Shown here one piece after another: positions 1 through 6,290 of a DNA stretch of 10,003 bases (position 1 is the first letter of the stretch; the number at the start of each line of letters is the position of its first letter). The notes beneath the pieces are model-generated. The model saw only the letters and a program-made list of their open reading frames with translations. It was not told where the DNA came from and searched no databases. The stretch comes from an uncultured Lutibacter sp. Its GTDB lineage: Bacteria; Bacteroidota; Bacteroidia; Flavobacteriales; Flavobacteriaceae. The stretch is taken from assembly GCA_913061425.1 (NCBI GenBank), contig CAJXUO010000020.1, positions 1-10,003 on the forward strand. The letters are read 5' to 3'. The translations under genes and the position numbers were made by a program.

Positions 1-45
1 ACACCTCTCTATTCGTCGGCAGCGTCAGATGTGTATAAGAGACAG
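1..45 (+). other. Illumina Nextera adapter with i5 index (not genomic)
   Basis: Bases 27-45 are the 19-bp Tn5 mosaic end used in Nextera libraries, and bases 13-26 are the Nextera read-1 sequence TCGTCGGCAGCGTC. Bases 5-12 (CTCTCTAT) match, from memory, the i5 index S502, and bases 1-4 (ACAC) match the end of the P5 oligonucleotide. The whole stretch is therefore library adapter left on the contig end. Its base composition also differs from the AT-rich sequence starting at base 46. It should not be read as a mobile element or as host DNA. Confidence 0.98.
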
Positions 46-282
46 ATTTAAATCTTTCCTTAATGAAACTAATGAGTCACCTGCTGATTTTTTTAATTGG
101 ATAAGCCAAGTTGTTTTTACAACTTTAAATTCTTGATATCTATTAGATTTCTTAATTAAATAATCAAATTGATTTTCTATAGTTCCTTCATTCAAAGATT
201 TTGTTACAGTTGCTCTGTTTTGAGCGCTTAAAGTAACCGAAACTAAAAACACTAGACACAAAATTTTTTTTGACAGCCTCAT
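46..282 (-). CDS. Small exported protein, 3' end missing
   Basis: Start at ATG 280-282 on the minus strand, followed by a signal peptide: basic MRLSKK, a hydrophobic stretch at about residues 7-18, and a cleavage-like site near LSAQ (18-21). The first 79 codons are genomic. The open frame continues into the adapter and would add the artefactual residues LSLIHI before a TGA inside the adapter, so the real C-terminus is unknown. The mature part is polar and lysine-rich, with a TIENQFDYLIKKSNRYQEFK segment (34-53) that looks helical. From memory, similar flavobacterial proteins of about 200 residues are sometimes named tRNA (guanine-N1)-methyltransferase. A signal peptide argues against that name, and no methyltransferase motif is visible. 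Role unknown; probably periplasmic or envelope-associated. Confidence 0.75.
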
Positions 283-408
283 TTTAATGGTTGATTAGAA
301 ATATTTGTATAAAAATAGATAACTTTTTTAAAAAGAAAAAATTGTGTAATGAAAAAAGGAAACCCTAAGATACAATGATTCAGTATTTTATAAGTAAAAA
401 ACGGACTA

Positions 409-786
409 TTAAATGTCATCAAAGCTTACGTCAGTAAAACTTTCACCAGTCTTCACTTCACTCTCTTCGCTAGTTTGAGGCTCTTCTCTTGTATAATCTG
501 CTTGGTGACGTTCACTTATTACTTCTTCACCTTTTTCGTTTACTATATAGTCTGTTGCTGCTTTTAACATTTCATTAAATTCAGTAAAATCTTCTTTATA
601 TAAATAGATTTTATGTTTTTTATAATGGAATGATCCATCTTCATTTGTAAACTTCTTACTTTCTGTAACTGTTAGGTAGTAGTCATCTGCCTTAGTAGAT
701 CTAACATCAAAAAAGTAAGTTCTTCTTCCTGCTCTTAATACTTGTGAGAAAATCTCTTCTTGATCATTGTAATTCTTTTCATTCAT
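409..786 (-). CDS. PUR-like nucleic-acid-binding protein (DUF3276)
   Basis: This 125-residue protein matches the Bacteroidota DUF3276 family, which is related to the PUR-alpha repeat that binds single-stranded DNA or RNA. The PUR-like fold covers about residues 8-95, with the recognisable pieces EEIFSQVLRAGRRTYFFDVR (10-29), KADDYYLTVTESKKF (32-46), GSFHYKKHKIYLYKEDF (51-67) and the end EEVISERHQ (87-95). The tail from about residue 98 is acidic and low in complexity, ending FDDI. ATG at 784-786 is preferred. A GTG at 793-795 is in frame and would add three residues (MKI). A promoter match lies upstream at 831-860, so it is likely transcribed independently of the exporter gene behind it. One PUR unit would be expected to dimerise. 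Family assignment is firm; the cellular target is unknown. Confidence 0.92.
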   Translation of the reverse strand: MNEKNYNDQEEIFSQVLRAGRRTYFFDVRSTKADDYYLTVTESKKFTNEDGSFHYKKHKIYLYKEDFTEFNEMLKAATDYIVNEKGEEVISERHQADYTREEPQTSEESEVKTGESFTDVSFDDI

Positions 787-830
787 AATTTTCACTAATT
801 AATTTTGGTTTGTACGAAGTTGTTATATGA

Positions 831-860
831 CAAATCTAAAAAAATAAATTACTTCTGCAA
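831..860 (-). promoter_or_regulatory. Bacteroidota-type promoter for the PUR-like gene
   Basis: Read on the minus strand, TTG at 860-858 is followed after 19 bp by TAGATTTG (838-831). This fits the Bacteroidota/Flavobacterium consensus TTG-N17-23-TAnnTTTG. Transcription would begin near 825, about 40 nt before the ATG at 786. It is a pattern match in AT-rich DNA, but both boxes and the spacing fit. Confidence 0.6.
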
Positions 861-891
861 TATTTAATATAAAAAAAAGAAAGACATTATT

Positions 892-2643
892 TTAATTGTC
901 TGTTAATAATTGTTGGTCAAACAAATCTTTATAAAATCCATTTTCATTAGATAATTGATTATGAGTTCCTTGCTGTATTATTTCTCCTTTATCTAAAACT
1001 ATTATCATATCGGCATGTTTTATAGAAGAAACTCTATGGCTTATAATTATGGTAGTCCTATTTTCAGTAATTTGTTCAAGATTTTTTAAAATAATCTCTT
1101 CTGTTTCAGTATCTACGGCTGATAAGCAATCGTCAAAAATTAAAATTTTAGGGGTGTTAATTATTGCTCTCGCAATAGAAACTCTTTGTTTTTGCCCTCC
1201 AGATAATGTAACTCCTCTTTCTCCAATAGATGTTTTATAACCTTCTTTGAATTCGACTATATTATGATGAATATAAGCGTCTTTTGCAGCTTGTTCTATG
1301 GCTTCTATTGTTGCGTCTTTTTTTCCAAATCTGATATTATTTTCGATAGTGTCGGAAAACAAGAAAGCATCTTGAGGAACGAAACCTATATTTTGCCTAA
1401 GATTATTTAAATTATGCTTTTCAATGTTTATAGTGTCAAGTAATACAGTTCCACTTGAAGTATCATATAATCTAGCAATTAAATTTATTATTGAAGATTT
1501 ACCAGAACCTGTTTTACCTAAAATAGCAAGTGTTTTTCCACTTTCTACCTTAAAACTGACATTTTTTAGTGCAGTTATATTAGTGTCGTCATAGGTAAAA
1601 GAAACATTTTGAAACTCTAAGTCTCCAATAATTTCCGTTATGTTTTCAGTTTCGTTTTTTATTTCAGGAGTCTCTTTTAAAAATTCATTAATTCTTTCTT
1701 GGGATGCGTCTGCTTGTTGTACAATTGATGTAACCCAACCTAATACAGCTACTGGCCAAGTTAGAATGTTTACATACATTATAAATTTAGCAATATCACC
1801 AAGAGTAATATAACCATCTATATATCGTAAGCCTCCAACATAAATAACTAATAAGTTACTAATTCCAATTAGTAAAATCATTAAGGGGAAAAATAATGCT
1901 TGAATTTTATATAATTCAATATTTTTTTGTTTGCTATTCTCAGCAACTTCCTCAAAATTTTGAATTGCATCAAGTTCTGTTGTGTAAGACTTTATAATTC
2001 TTATTCCAGAAAAAGTTTCCTGCGCAGCGGTTGTTAGACTTGATAAATATTGTTGAACTACGGTTGTTTTTTTATGAATCAGTCTACTTAAGTAATAGAT
2101 TGATATTGAAAGTATTGGAAGTGGAATAATTGTATAGAGTGTTAGAGTTACATCTGTTCTAAGCATTAAAATTAATGTCACCGTAAATGAAACGATCATA
2201 TTTAAACTATACATAATAGCAGGACCAAAATACATCCGTACTTTTCCAACATCTTCACTTATTCGATTCATCAAATCTCCCGTTCTATTTTTTTTATAAA
2301 AATTGAGCGATAATTTTTGATATTGCTTGTAAATCTCATTTTTCAAATCATATTCAACAAGCCTTGAAGTGACAATGATTAATTGGCGTGTAAAAAACGT
2401 TAAAAATCCGGCCAACAAAGCAGCACCAATAATTAAAAGAATATTTGTTAATAATGAAGAGGTAACTATAGATTTATCAGTAATAATGCCACTTTTATAA
2501 TCACCTGCAGTATTAATTGAATTTTTTATTAGGTCCGGAATTTGTAGTGCTAAAATATTAGAGACAATACATATTAAAATACCTCCTATATATCTATATC
2601 TATATTTTGCAAAGTATTTATGGACTTGTTTTAAGGCTTTCAT
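892..2643 (-). CDS. ABC exporter, fused permease and ATPase
   Basis: The 583 residues are a type IV ABC exporter half-transporter that would sit in the inner membrane as a dimer. The permease part spans about residues 15-310, with six hydrophobic segments near 18-36, 62-90, 138-161, 165-187, 250-272 and 280-305. The ATPase part runs from about 340 to the end: Walker A GKTGSGKS (376-383), Q-loop Q424, signature LSGGQ (480-484), Walker B LIFDD (501-505), D-loop SAVD (508-511) and H-loop H536. The residue after the Walker B aspartate is Asp505, not the usual catalytic Glu. This is seen in one half of heterodimeric exporters such as MdlA, BmrC and TM287, and no second half-transporter is present here. 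The substrate cannot be told from sequence; lipid or drug export are typical of the family. It diverges from nusB across a 95-bp spacer. Confidence 0.95.
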   Translation of the reverse strand: MKALKQVHKYFAKYRYRYIGGILICIVSNILALQIPDLIKNSINTAGDYKSGIITDKSIVTSSLLTNILLIIGAALLAGFLTFFTRQLIIVTSRLVEYDLKNEIYKQYQKLSLNFYKKNRTGDLMNRISEDVGKVRMYFGPAIMYSLNMIVSFTVTLILMLRTDVTLTLYTIIPLPILSISIYYLSRLIHKKTTVVQQYLSSLTTAAQETFSGIRIIKSYTTELDAIQNFEEVAENSKQKNIELYKIQALFFPLMILLIGISNLLVIYVGGLRYIDGYITLGDIAKFIMYVNILTWPVAVLGWVTSIVQQADASQERINEFLKETPEIKNETENITEIIGDLEFQNVSFTYDDTNITALKNVSFKVESGKTLAILGKTGSGKSSIINLIARLYDTSSGTVLLDTINIEKHNLNNLRQNIGFVPQDAFLFSDTIENNIRFGKKDATIEAIEQAAKDAYIHHNIVEFKEGYKTSIGERGVTLSGGQKQRVSIARAIINTPKILIFDDCLSAVDTETEEIILKNLEQITENRTTIIISHRVSSIKHADMIIVLDKGEIIQQGTHNQLSNENGFYKDLFDQQLLTDN

Positions 2644-2694
2644 TTATTATTAAAAAATTTGCTTTCGCGAAGATAGTAGATTAAAAATTAATAG

Positions 2695-2702
2695 TACTTT
2701 TG
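2695..2702 (+). promoter_or_regulatory. Possible -7 box for nusB
   Basis: TACTTTTG fits the Bacteroidota -7 consensus TAnnTTTG and lies 36 bp before the nusB ATG. No TTG sits at 17-23 bp upstream; the nearest TTTG (2658-2661) is 33 bp away. Only half of a promoter is therefore supported. Confidence 0.3.
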
Positions 2703-2738
2703 TGCCTACAATTTAACATATTTTAAGCGTTCTTTAAA

Positions 2739-3677
2739 ATGATAAATAGAAGACATATTAGAATCAAAGTAATGCAATCTGCATACGCAATACTTCAATC
2801 TAAAAATGACAACCTAGACAAAGAGGAGAAATTCTTGAAACAGAGTATTGAAAAGATGTATGATTTACATGTTTTGATTCTAAGTTTATTGGTTGAAGTC
2901 CAAAATATGGCAGAGATCCATCTGTCTATTGCAAAGAAAAAACATTTAGCTTCTGCTGAAGAAAAAAATCCAAGCACAAGGCTTATTGAAAATCAAGTAA
3001 TAAATATGTTTAAAGAAAGTATTTCTTTGAATGATTATATTGATAAAAAAAAATTAAATAACTGGAAACTTGACGATGAGTTTGTTCGTGTTATTTGGGA
3101 TTTAATTAGAGTAAGTGAGATTTACAAAAATTACATGAACTCAGAAACAAGTTCATTTGTAGAAGATCAGAAATTTGTTTTGAAAGTATTCAAAAAGATT
3201 ATTGCGCCAAATGAAAAATTGGCTGATTATTTTGAAGATCAAAATATAAGTTGGGTAGATGATATCCCTTTTGTAAACACTTGGATTGTTAAAGATCTAA
3301 ATACATTAAAAGAAGGAAAGTCGTATAAACTTTCAAACTTATATAAAGATAATGCTGATGAGAAGTTTGTTTTAAATCTATTTAGAAAAGTGATTTTGAA
3401 TCACGAAAAATATGATACTGAAATAGATGACAAGACTCCAAATTGGGACACAGACCGTATTGCTGACATCGACATGATTTTGATGAAAATGGCTATTTGT
3501 GAGTTTTTGGAATTTCCATCTGTACCAACAAAGGTTTCTATTAATGAATATTTAGAAATTGCTAAAGATTACTCTTCACAAAAGAGTAGTTATTTCATTA
3601 ATGGTGTTTTAGATAAAGTTTTAAAAGATCTAGTAACTACAAATAGAATTGAAAAAATAGGGAGAGGATTGCTATAA
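2739..3677 (+). CDS. nusB: Transcription antitermination factor NusB (long form)
   Basis: NusB binds boxA RNA with NusE (S10) and supports antitermination in rRNA operons. The C-terminal part is clear: DRIADIDMILMKMAICEF (239-256), VSINEYLEIAKDYSS (266-280) and SSYFINGVLDKV (283-294) follow the classic NusB pattern. The N-terminus RRHIRIKVMQSAYAIL (4-19) resembles the first NusB helix. At 312 residues it is about twice the usual 130-160, as is common in Bacteroidota, with roughly 180 extra residues between these parts. Residues 145-183 and 209-247 align without gaps (offset 64), sharing KFVL, F, K, I, EK, D, W and D, so part of the NusB helical unit looks duplicated. The upstream neighbour is divergent. 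A DUF1573 gene follows after 50 bp and is probably co-transcribed. Confidence 0.95.
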   Translation: MINRRHIRIKVMQSAYAILQSKNDNLDKEEKFLKQSIEKMYDLHVLILSLLVEVQNMAEIHLSIAKKKHLASAEEKNPSTRLIENQVINMFKESISLNDYIDKKKLNNWKLDDEFVRVIWDLIRVSEIYKNYMNSETSSFVEDQKFVLKVFKKIIAPNEKLADYFEDQNISWVDDIPFVNTWIVKDLNTLKEGKSYKLSNLYKDNADEKFVLNLFRKVILNHEKYDTEIDDKTPNWDTDRIADIDMILMKMAICEFLEFPSVPTKVSINEYLEIAKDYSSQKSSYFINGVLDKVLKDLVTTNRIEKIGRGLL

Positions 3678-3727
3678 TTTTATATTTTCGCATCCTATAA
3701 AAAGTATAATTAATAAATTTTAATAAA

Positions 3728-4234
3728 ATGAAAAAAATAGTATTGTTGACAGTTTTAATAAGCGCTTTCGCAATTTCATCATGTAAAAGTGATAATGCAA
3801 GTTCTAAAGTAAAAAACGAAAATGTTGAAGCAGCTGCAGCTAGAGACGCAAAAATCAGTTTGGGTGCTCCAGTTATCGAATGGGATAAATTGGAACATGA
3901 TTTCGGAACTATTGAGCAAGGAGAAAAAGTAGAAACGATATTTACTTTATCTAATGTTGGTAAAGGAGATTTGGTTATAACTAATGCAAAAGGAAGTTGT
4001 GGATGTACAGTTCCTAATTGGCCAAAAGAAGCTATTAAGCCAGGAGAAAAGGCTGATATAAAAGTTGTATTTAACTCGAGAGGGAAGAAAAATAAAACTT
4101 CAAATACAATAACATTAACTACAAATACAGAAAAAGGAAGCGAAGTAGTTAGAATCAAAGCATTTGTAAATGCAAAACAAGTTAAAACGCCTTCTGGAAA
4201 AATTGAGTTGAATGATAATACTAAATTAAACTAG
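3728..4234 (+). CDS. DUF1573 domain lipoprotein
   Basis: The 168-residue protein starts with a lipoprotein signal peptide, MKKIVLLTVL then ISSC, with the lipidated Cys at 19. A short Ala/Asn/Glu-rich linker precedes the DUF1573 domain (about 48-148), an immunoglobulin-like beta fold related to ASPM/SPD-2/Hydin domains. Family hallmarks are HDFGTIEQGE (57-66), the GSCGCTVPNWP motif (89-99) and IKPGEKADIKVVFNSRGK (103-120). The biochemical role of the family is unknown. The residues after Cys19 (KSDNA) carry only one acid, so a surface-export signal is not evident and a periplasm-facing position is more likely. yajC begins only 2 bp after the stop, so the two genes are almost certainly one transcript. 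Confidence 0.93.
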   Translation: MKKIVLLTVLISAFAISSCKSDNASSKVKNENVEAAAARDAKISLGAPVIEWDKLEHDFGTIEQGEKVETIFTLSNVGKGDLVITNAKGSCGCTVPNWPKEAIKPGEKADIKVVFNSRGKKNKTSNTITLTTNTEKGSEVVRIKAFVNAKQVKTPSGKIELNDNTKLN

Positions 4235-4236
4235 AT

Positions 4237-4548
4237 ATGTTTTTAACTATATTATTACAAGCAGATGCAAGTAGTTTTACTTCAATGCTGCCAATTTTCG
4301 CTATGATTATTGTGTTTTATCTTTTTATGATAAGACCTCAAATGAAGCGTCAAAAAAATGAAAAAAAGTTTCAAACTGAAATAGGAAAAGGAACTAAAGT
4401 GATAACATCTAGTGGTATTCACGGTAAAATTGTAGAATTAAATACTGATGGAACAGTTTTAATTGAAACAGGTGCTGGAAAGATTAGATTTGAACGCTCT
4501 GCTATTTCAATGGAACTAACAAATAAAATGAACGCTCCTAAGAAATAA
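4237..4548 (+). CDS. yajC: Sec translocase accessory protein YajC
   Basis: YajC is a small inner-membrane protein associated with SecDF and the SecYEG translocon. The 103 residues show the family layout: a short N-terminus, one membrane helix at about 17-33, the junction MIRPQMKRQK (31-40), then a cytoplasmic beta domain with GTKVITSSGIHGKIVEL (52-68) and the end of the domain near FERSAIS (85-91). Length is normal for the family. It follows the DUF1573 gene by 2 bp. secD and secF are not in the window. An intrinsic terminator lies 22 bp downstream. Confidence 0.95.
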   Translation: MFLTILLQADASSFTSMLPIFAMIIVFYLFMIRPQMKRQKNEKKFQTEIGKGTKVITSSGIHGKIVELNTDGTVLIETGAGKIRFERSAISMELTNKMNAPKK

Positions 4549-4570
4549 GGGCAACTTCATAATATTATAT

Positions 4571-4602
4571 AAAAAGTGAGCTTATTTGGCTCACTTTTTT
4601 TT
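4571..4602 (+). terminator. Intrinsic terminator after yajC
   Basis: GTGAGC (4576-4581) pairs with GCTCAC (4589-4594) around a 7-nt loop. Flanking A (4571-4575) and T (4595-4599) runs extend the stem, and eight T follow the GC part (4595-4602). This would end the nusB-DUF1573-yajC transcript. The flanking A run gives the reverse strand a T run too, although no minus-strand gene ends here. Confidence 0.9.
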
Positions 4603-4637
4603 GTATATTTATTTTTTTAATAATAAAAAACAATTCT

Positions 4638-5597
4638 TTGGTAAATCAAGCAAACAATAGATTTAAAGTAAATTTTAAACTTAAAACATTTCTTGTTTTT
4701 TTTTGTTTGTCAGTCTTATTTTGGTTGTTGATAAAACTATCAAAGACTTACACGAGCGATGCAATCTTTAATATTACATATAGCAACCTTCCAATTGATA
4801 AAGTTGTTCAGAATGAGCCAATTGAAGAAATTGAAGTTCTAATTGAATCAACTGGTTTTAATTTATTAGGGTATAAGCTCAATCACAATGATATCGTTTT
4901 TGATGTAAGTAAATTAACATATAAAACTGGAGATTATTACTACTATTTACCAAACAACAATATTCCTGAATTAAGAAAACAATTGAATTTAGAAACAGAA
5001 ATTAAAAGGTTTTCTCAAGATACGATTCATTTTAAATTAGGACTCAACAAGAAAAAGAAAATACCTGTTGTTTTAGATGCTGAAATTAATTTTAAACTAG
5101 GGTATAATTTTGTGGAGGATTTATCTATTTCTCCTGATTCAGTTGTGATAGTAGGTCCAGAATCACAATTGGATACGATCTATAGTGTTTCTACCCGAAA
5201 AATTGAGTTAATTGAGATTTCATCAAAAATAAATAAAGAAGTTTTATTGGATGTTTCAAACTATGCTCATATTGTCTTTTCAGAAAACAAAGTATTATTA
5301 AATGCTGAAGTTGATAAGTTTACCGAAGGTTCTTTAAAAGTTCCATTCAAAATAAAAAATTTACCATCAGAATATAAAATAACAACACTTCCAAGTGAAG
5401 TTACTATTGTTTATAAAGTTGCACTTTCAAATTTCAATAAGATTACTTCTGATAATTTTGAAATAGTATGTGATTATGACGAAACAATTAAAAATAACCT
5501 TTCATATCTAGTGCCAAGGTTTAAAGAGCAAACAATTTTAATTACATCTTCTAAAATAATACCAAGTAAAATCGAATTTTTAATACAAGAAAAATGA
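4638..5597 (+). CDS. YbbR-domain (CdaR-like) membrane protein, TTG start
   Basis: The 319-residue protein has one N-terminal membrane helix (about 17-34, following a basic stretch) and a long extracytoplasmic beta-rich region. That region matches repeated YbbR domains: a pattern of short strands with IxFKL, VVLDAEINFKLGYNF (residues 152-166) and PDSVVIVGPESQLD (172-185). In Firmicutes the family member CdaR regulates the c-di-AMP cyclase CdaA; the Bacteroidota role is less clear and no cdaA is nearby. No ATG or GTG occurs in frame between the upstream stop at 4560 and the membrane helix, so TTG at 4638 is the best start. The gene lies after the yajC terminator and overlaps coaE by 4 bp (ATGA), so these two are translated together. 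Confidence 0.82.
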   Translation: MVNQANNRFKVNFKLKTFLVFFCLSVLFWLLIKLSKTYTSDAIFNITYSNLPIDKVVQNEPIEEIEVLIESTGFNLLGYKLNHNDIVFDVSKLTYKTGDYYYYLPNNNIPELRKQLNLETEIKRFSQDTIHFKLGLNKKKKIPVVLDAEINFKLGYNFVEDLSISPDSVVIVGPESQLDTIYSVSTRKIELIEISSKINKEVLLDVSNYAHIVFSENKVLLNAEVDKFTEGSLKVPFKIKNLPSEYKITTLPSEVTIVYKVALSNFNKITSDNFEIVCDYDETIKNNLSYLVPRFKEQTILITSSKIIPSKIEFLIQEK

Positions 5598-6187
5598 TTG
5601 TTGTAGGTTTAACTGGAGGAATAGGTAGTGGGAAAACAACGGTATTGAAGATGTTTCAAGATTTAGGGATGGCTTGTTACATTTCTGATATTGAGGCTAA
5701 AAAACTGATGAATTCTTCTAAAATTATAAGAAGTAAAATAGTAGAAGCGTTTGGAAAAGACTCATATTCTTCAGAAGGTTTAAATAGCGCCTATCTTGCG
5801 AAAATTGTTTTTCAAAATCCCGAAAAATTAAATATACTTAACGCGATAGTTCATCCAAGAGTTTACACTCATTTTAAGAAATTTGTTAAAAAAGCAAAGA
5901 GTGCTTATGTGATTTATGAAAGTGCAATTTTGTTTGAGAATAATGGACATGTAAATTGTGACGTTGTAATTACTGTAGTTGCTCCAGTAGAACTTAGAAT
6001 TCAACGAATTATGGATAGAGATAATTCAACGAAAGAGGATATTTTAAACAGAATAAAAAATCAGTTTTCTGACAAAGAAAAGATTGAAAAATCTGATTTT
6101 GTTATTGAAAATATTGATTTAAAAGACACTAAAAACGAGGTTGTTAGACTGCACAAGCAATTTCTCTTAAAGGGTAGTAAAATTTAA
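5594..6187 (+). CDS. coaE: Dephospho-CoA kinase
   Basis: CoaE phosphorylates the 3' ribose hydroxyl of dephospho-CoA with ATP, the last step of coenzyme A synthesis in the cytoplasm. The P-loop GLTGGIGSGKTT is at residues 5-16. SDIEAKKLM (31-39) holds the acidic residue of the DxD-like region, IVHPRV (85-90) is the conserved His-Pro, ESAILFE (109-115) is the substrate-lid segment, and RIQRIMDRD (135-143) is the arginine-rich ATP region. The 197-residue length is normal. Its ATG overlaps the stop of the cdaR-like gene, implying coupled translation. It is the last gene before a 103-bp spacer and the two-component operon. Confidence 0.95.
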   Translation: MIVVGLTGGIGSGKTTVLKMFQDLGMACYISDIEAKKLMNSSKIIRSKIVEAFGKDSYSSEGLNSAYLAKIVFQNPEKLNILNAIVHPRVYTHFKKFVKKAKSAYVIYESAILFENNGHVNCDVVITVVAPVELRIQRIMDRDNSTKEDILNRIKNQFSDKEKIEKSDFVIENIDLKDTKNEVVRLHKQFLLKGSKI

Positions 6188-6208
6188 ATAAAATAGAGAT
6201 TTCCTTAA

Positions 6209-6239
6209 AATATTGTTAAATCTTCATTAATATTGTTAA
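6209..6239. repeat. 11-bp direct repeat upstream of the two-component operon
   Basis: AATATTGTTAA occurs exactly at 6209-6219 and again at 6229-6239, 20 bp apart or about two helical turns. A weaker TCATTAA (6224-6230) lies between them, so TTAA ends recur at 11 and 9 bp. The repeat is about 50-80 bp before the predicted start of the kinase/regulator operon. OmpR-family regulators bind tandem direct repeats, so this may be an autoregulatory operator. The AT-rich background weakens the case. Confidence 0.45.
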
Positions 6240-6259
6240 TTAATTGCAGAATATATCAA

Positions 6260-6286
6260 TTTGGTTTCTTAAAAAAATTACATTTG
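6260..6286 (+). promoter_or_regulatory. Possible promoter of the kinase/regulator operon
   Basis: TACATTTG (6279-6286) is an exact TAnnTTTG -7 box. A TTTG at 6260-6263 could be the -33 element, but its 15-bp spacing is shorter than the usual 17-23. The -7 box ends only 4 bp before the kinase ATG at 6291, so transcription would start at or next to the ATG and the mRNA would be leaderless or nearly so. Confidence 0.4.
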
Positions 6287-6290
6287 CTGT

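Noticed and set aside
1..45. Tn5-like mosaic end that could suggest a transposon terminus
   Set aside because: It is the engineered Nextera mosaic end joined to read-1 primer and index sequence, so it is library adapter, not an insertion.
283..408. 126-bp spacer between the truncated gene and the PUR-like gene
   Set aside because: I found no exact TAnnTTTG promoter on the minus strand, no stable hairpin with a T run and no convincing small gene.
1049..1240. Plus-strand open frame opposite the ABC ATPase region
   Set aside because: It is the reverse reading of the conserved nucleotide-binding domain; no independent start signal or domain.
2664..2671. TTCGCGAA palindrome between the ABC exporter gene and nusB
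   Set aside because: It is GC-rich for this genome but only 8 bp long, with no second copy in the window and no extended symmetry, so an operator call is unsupported.
2651..2738. Full promoter for nusB using TTTG at 2658 and TACTTTTG at 2695
   Set aside because: The 33-bp spacing is far outside the usual 17-23 bp; only the -7 box is kept as a weak feature.
3637..4158. Long open frame on the minus strand (173 codons)
   Set aside because: It is antisense to the DUF1573 gene, has no recognisable domain, and reflects the codon use of the real gene on the other strand.
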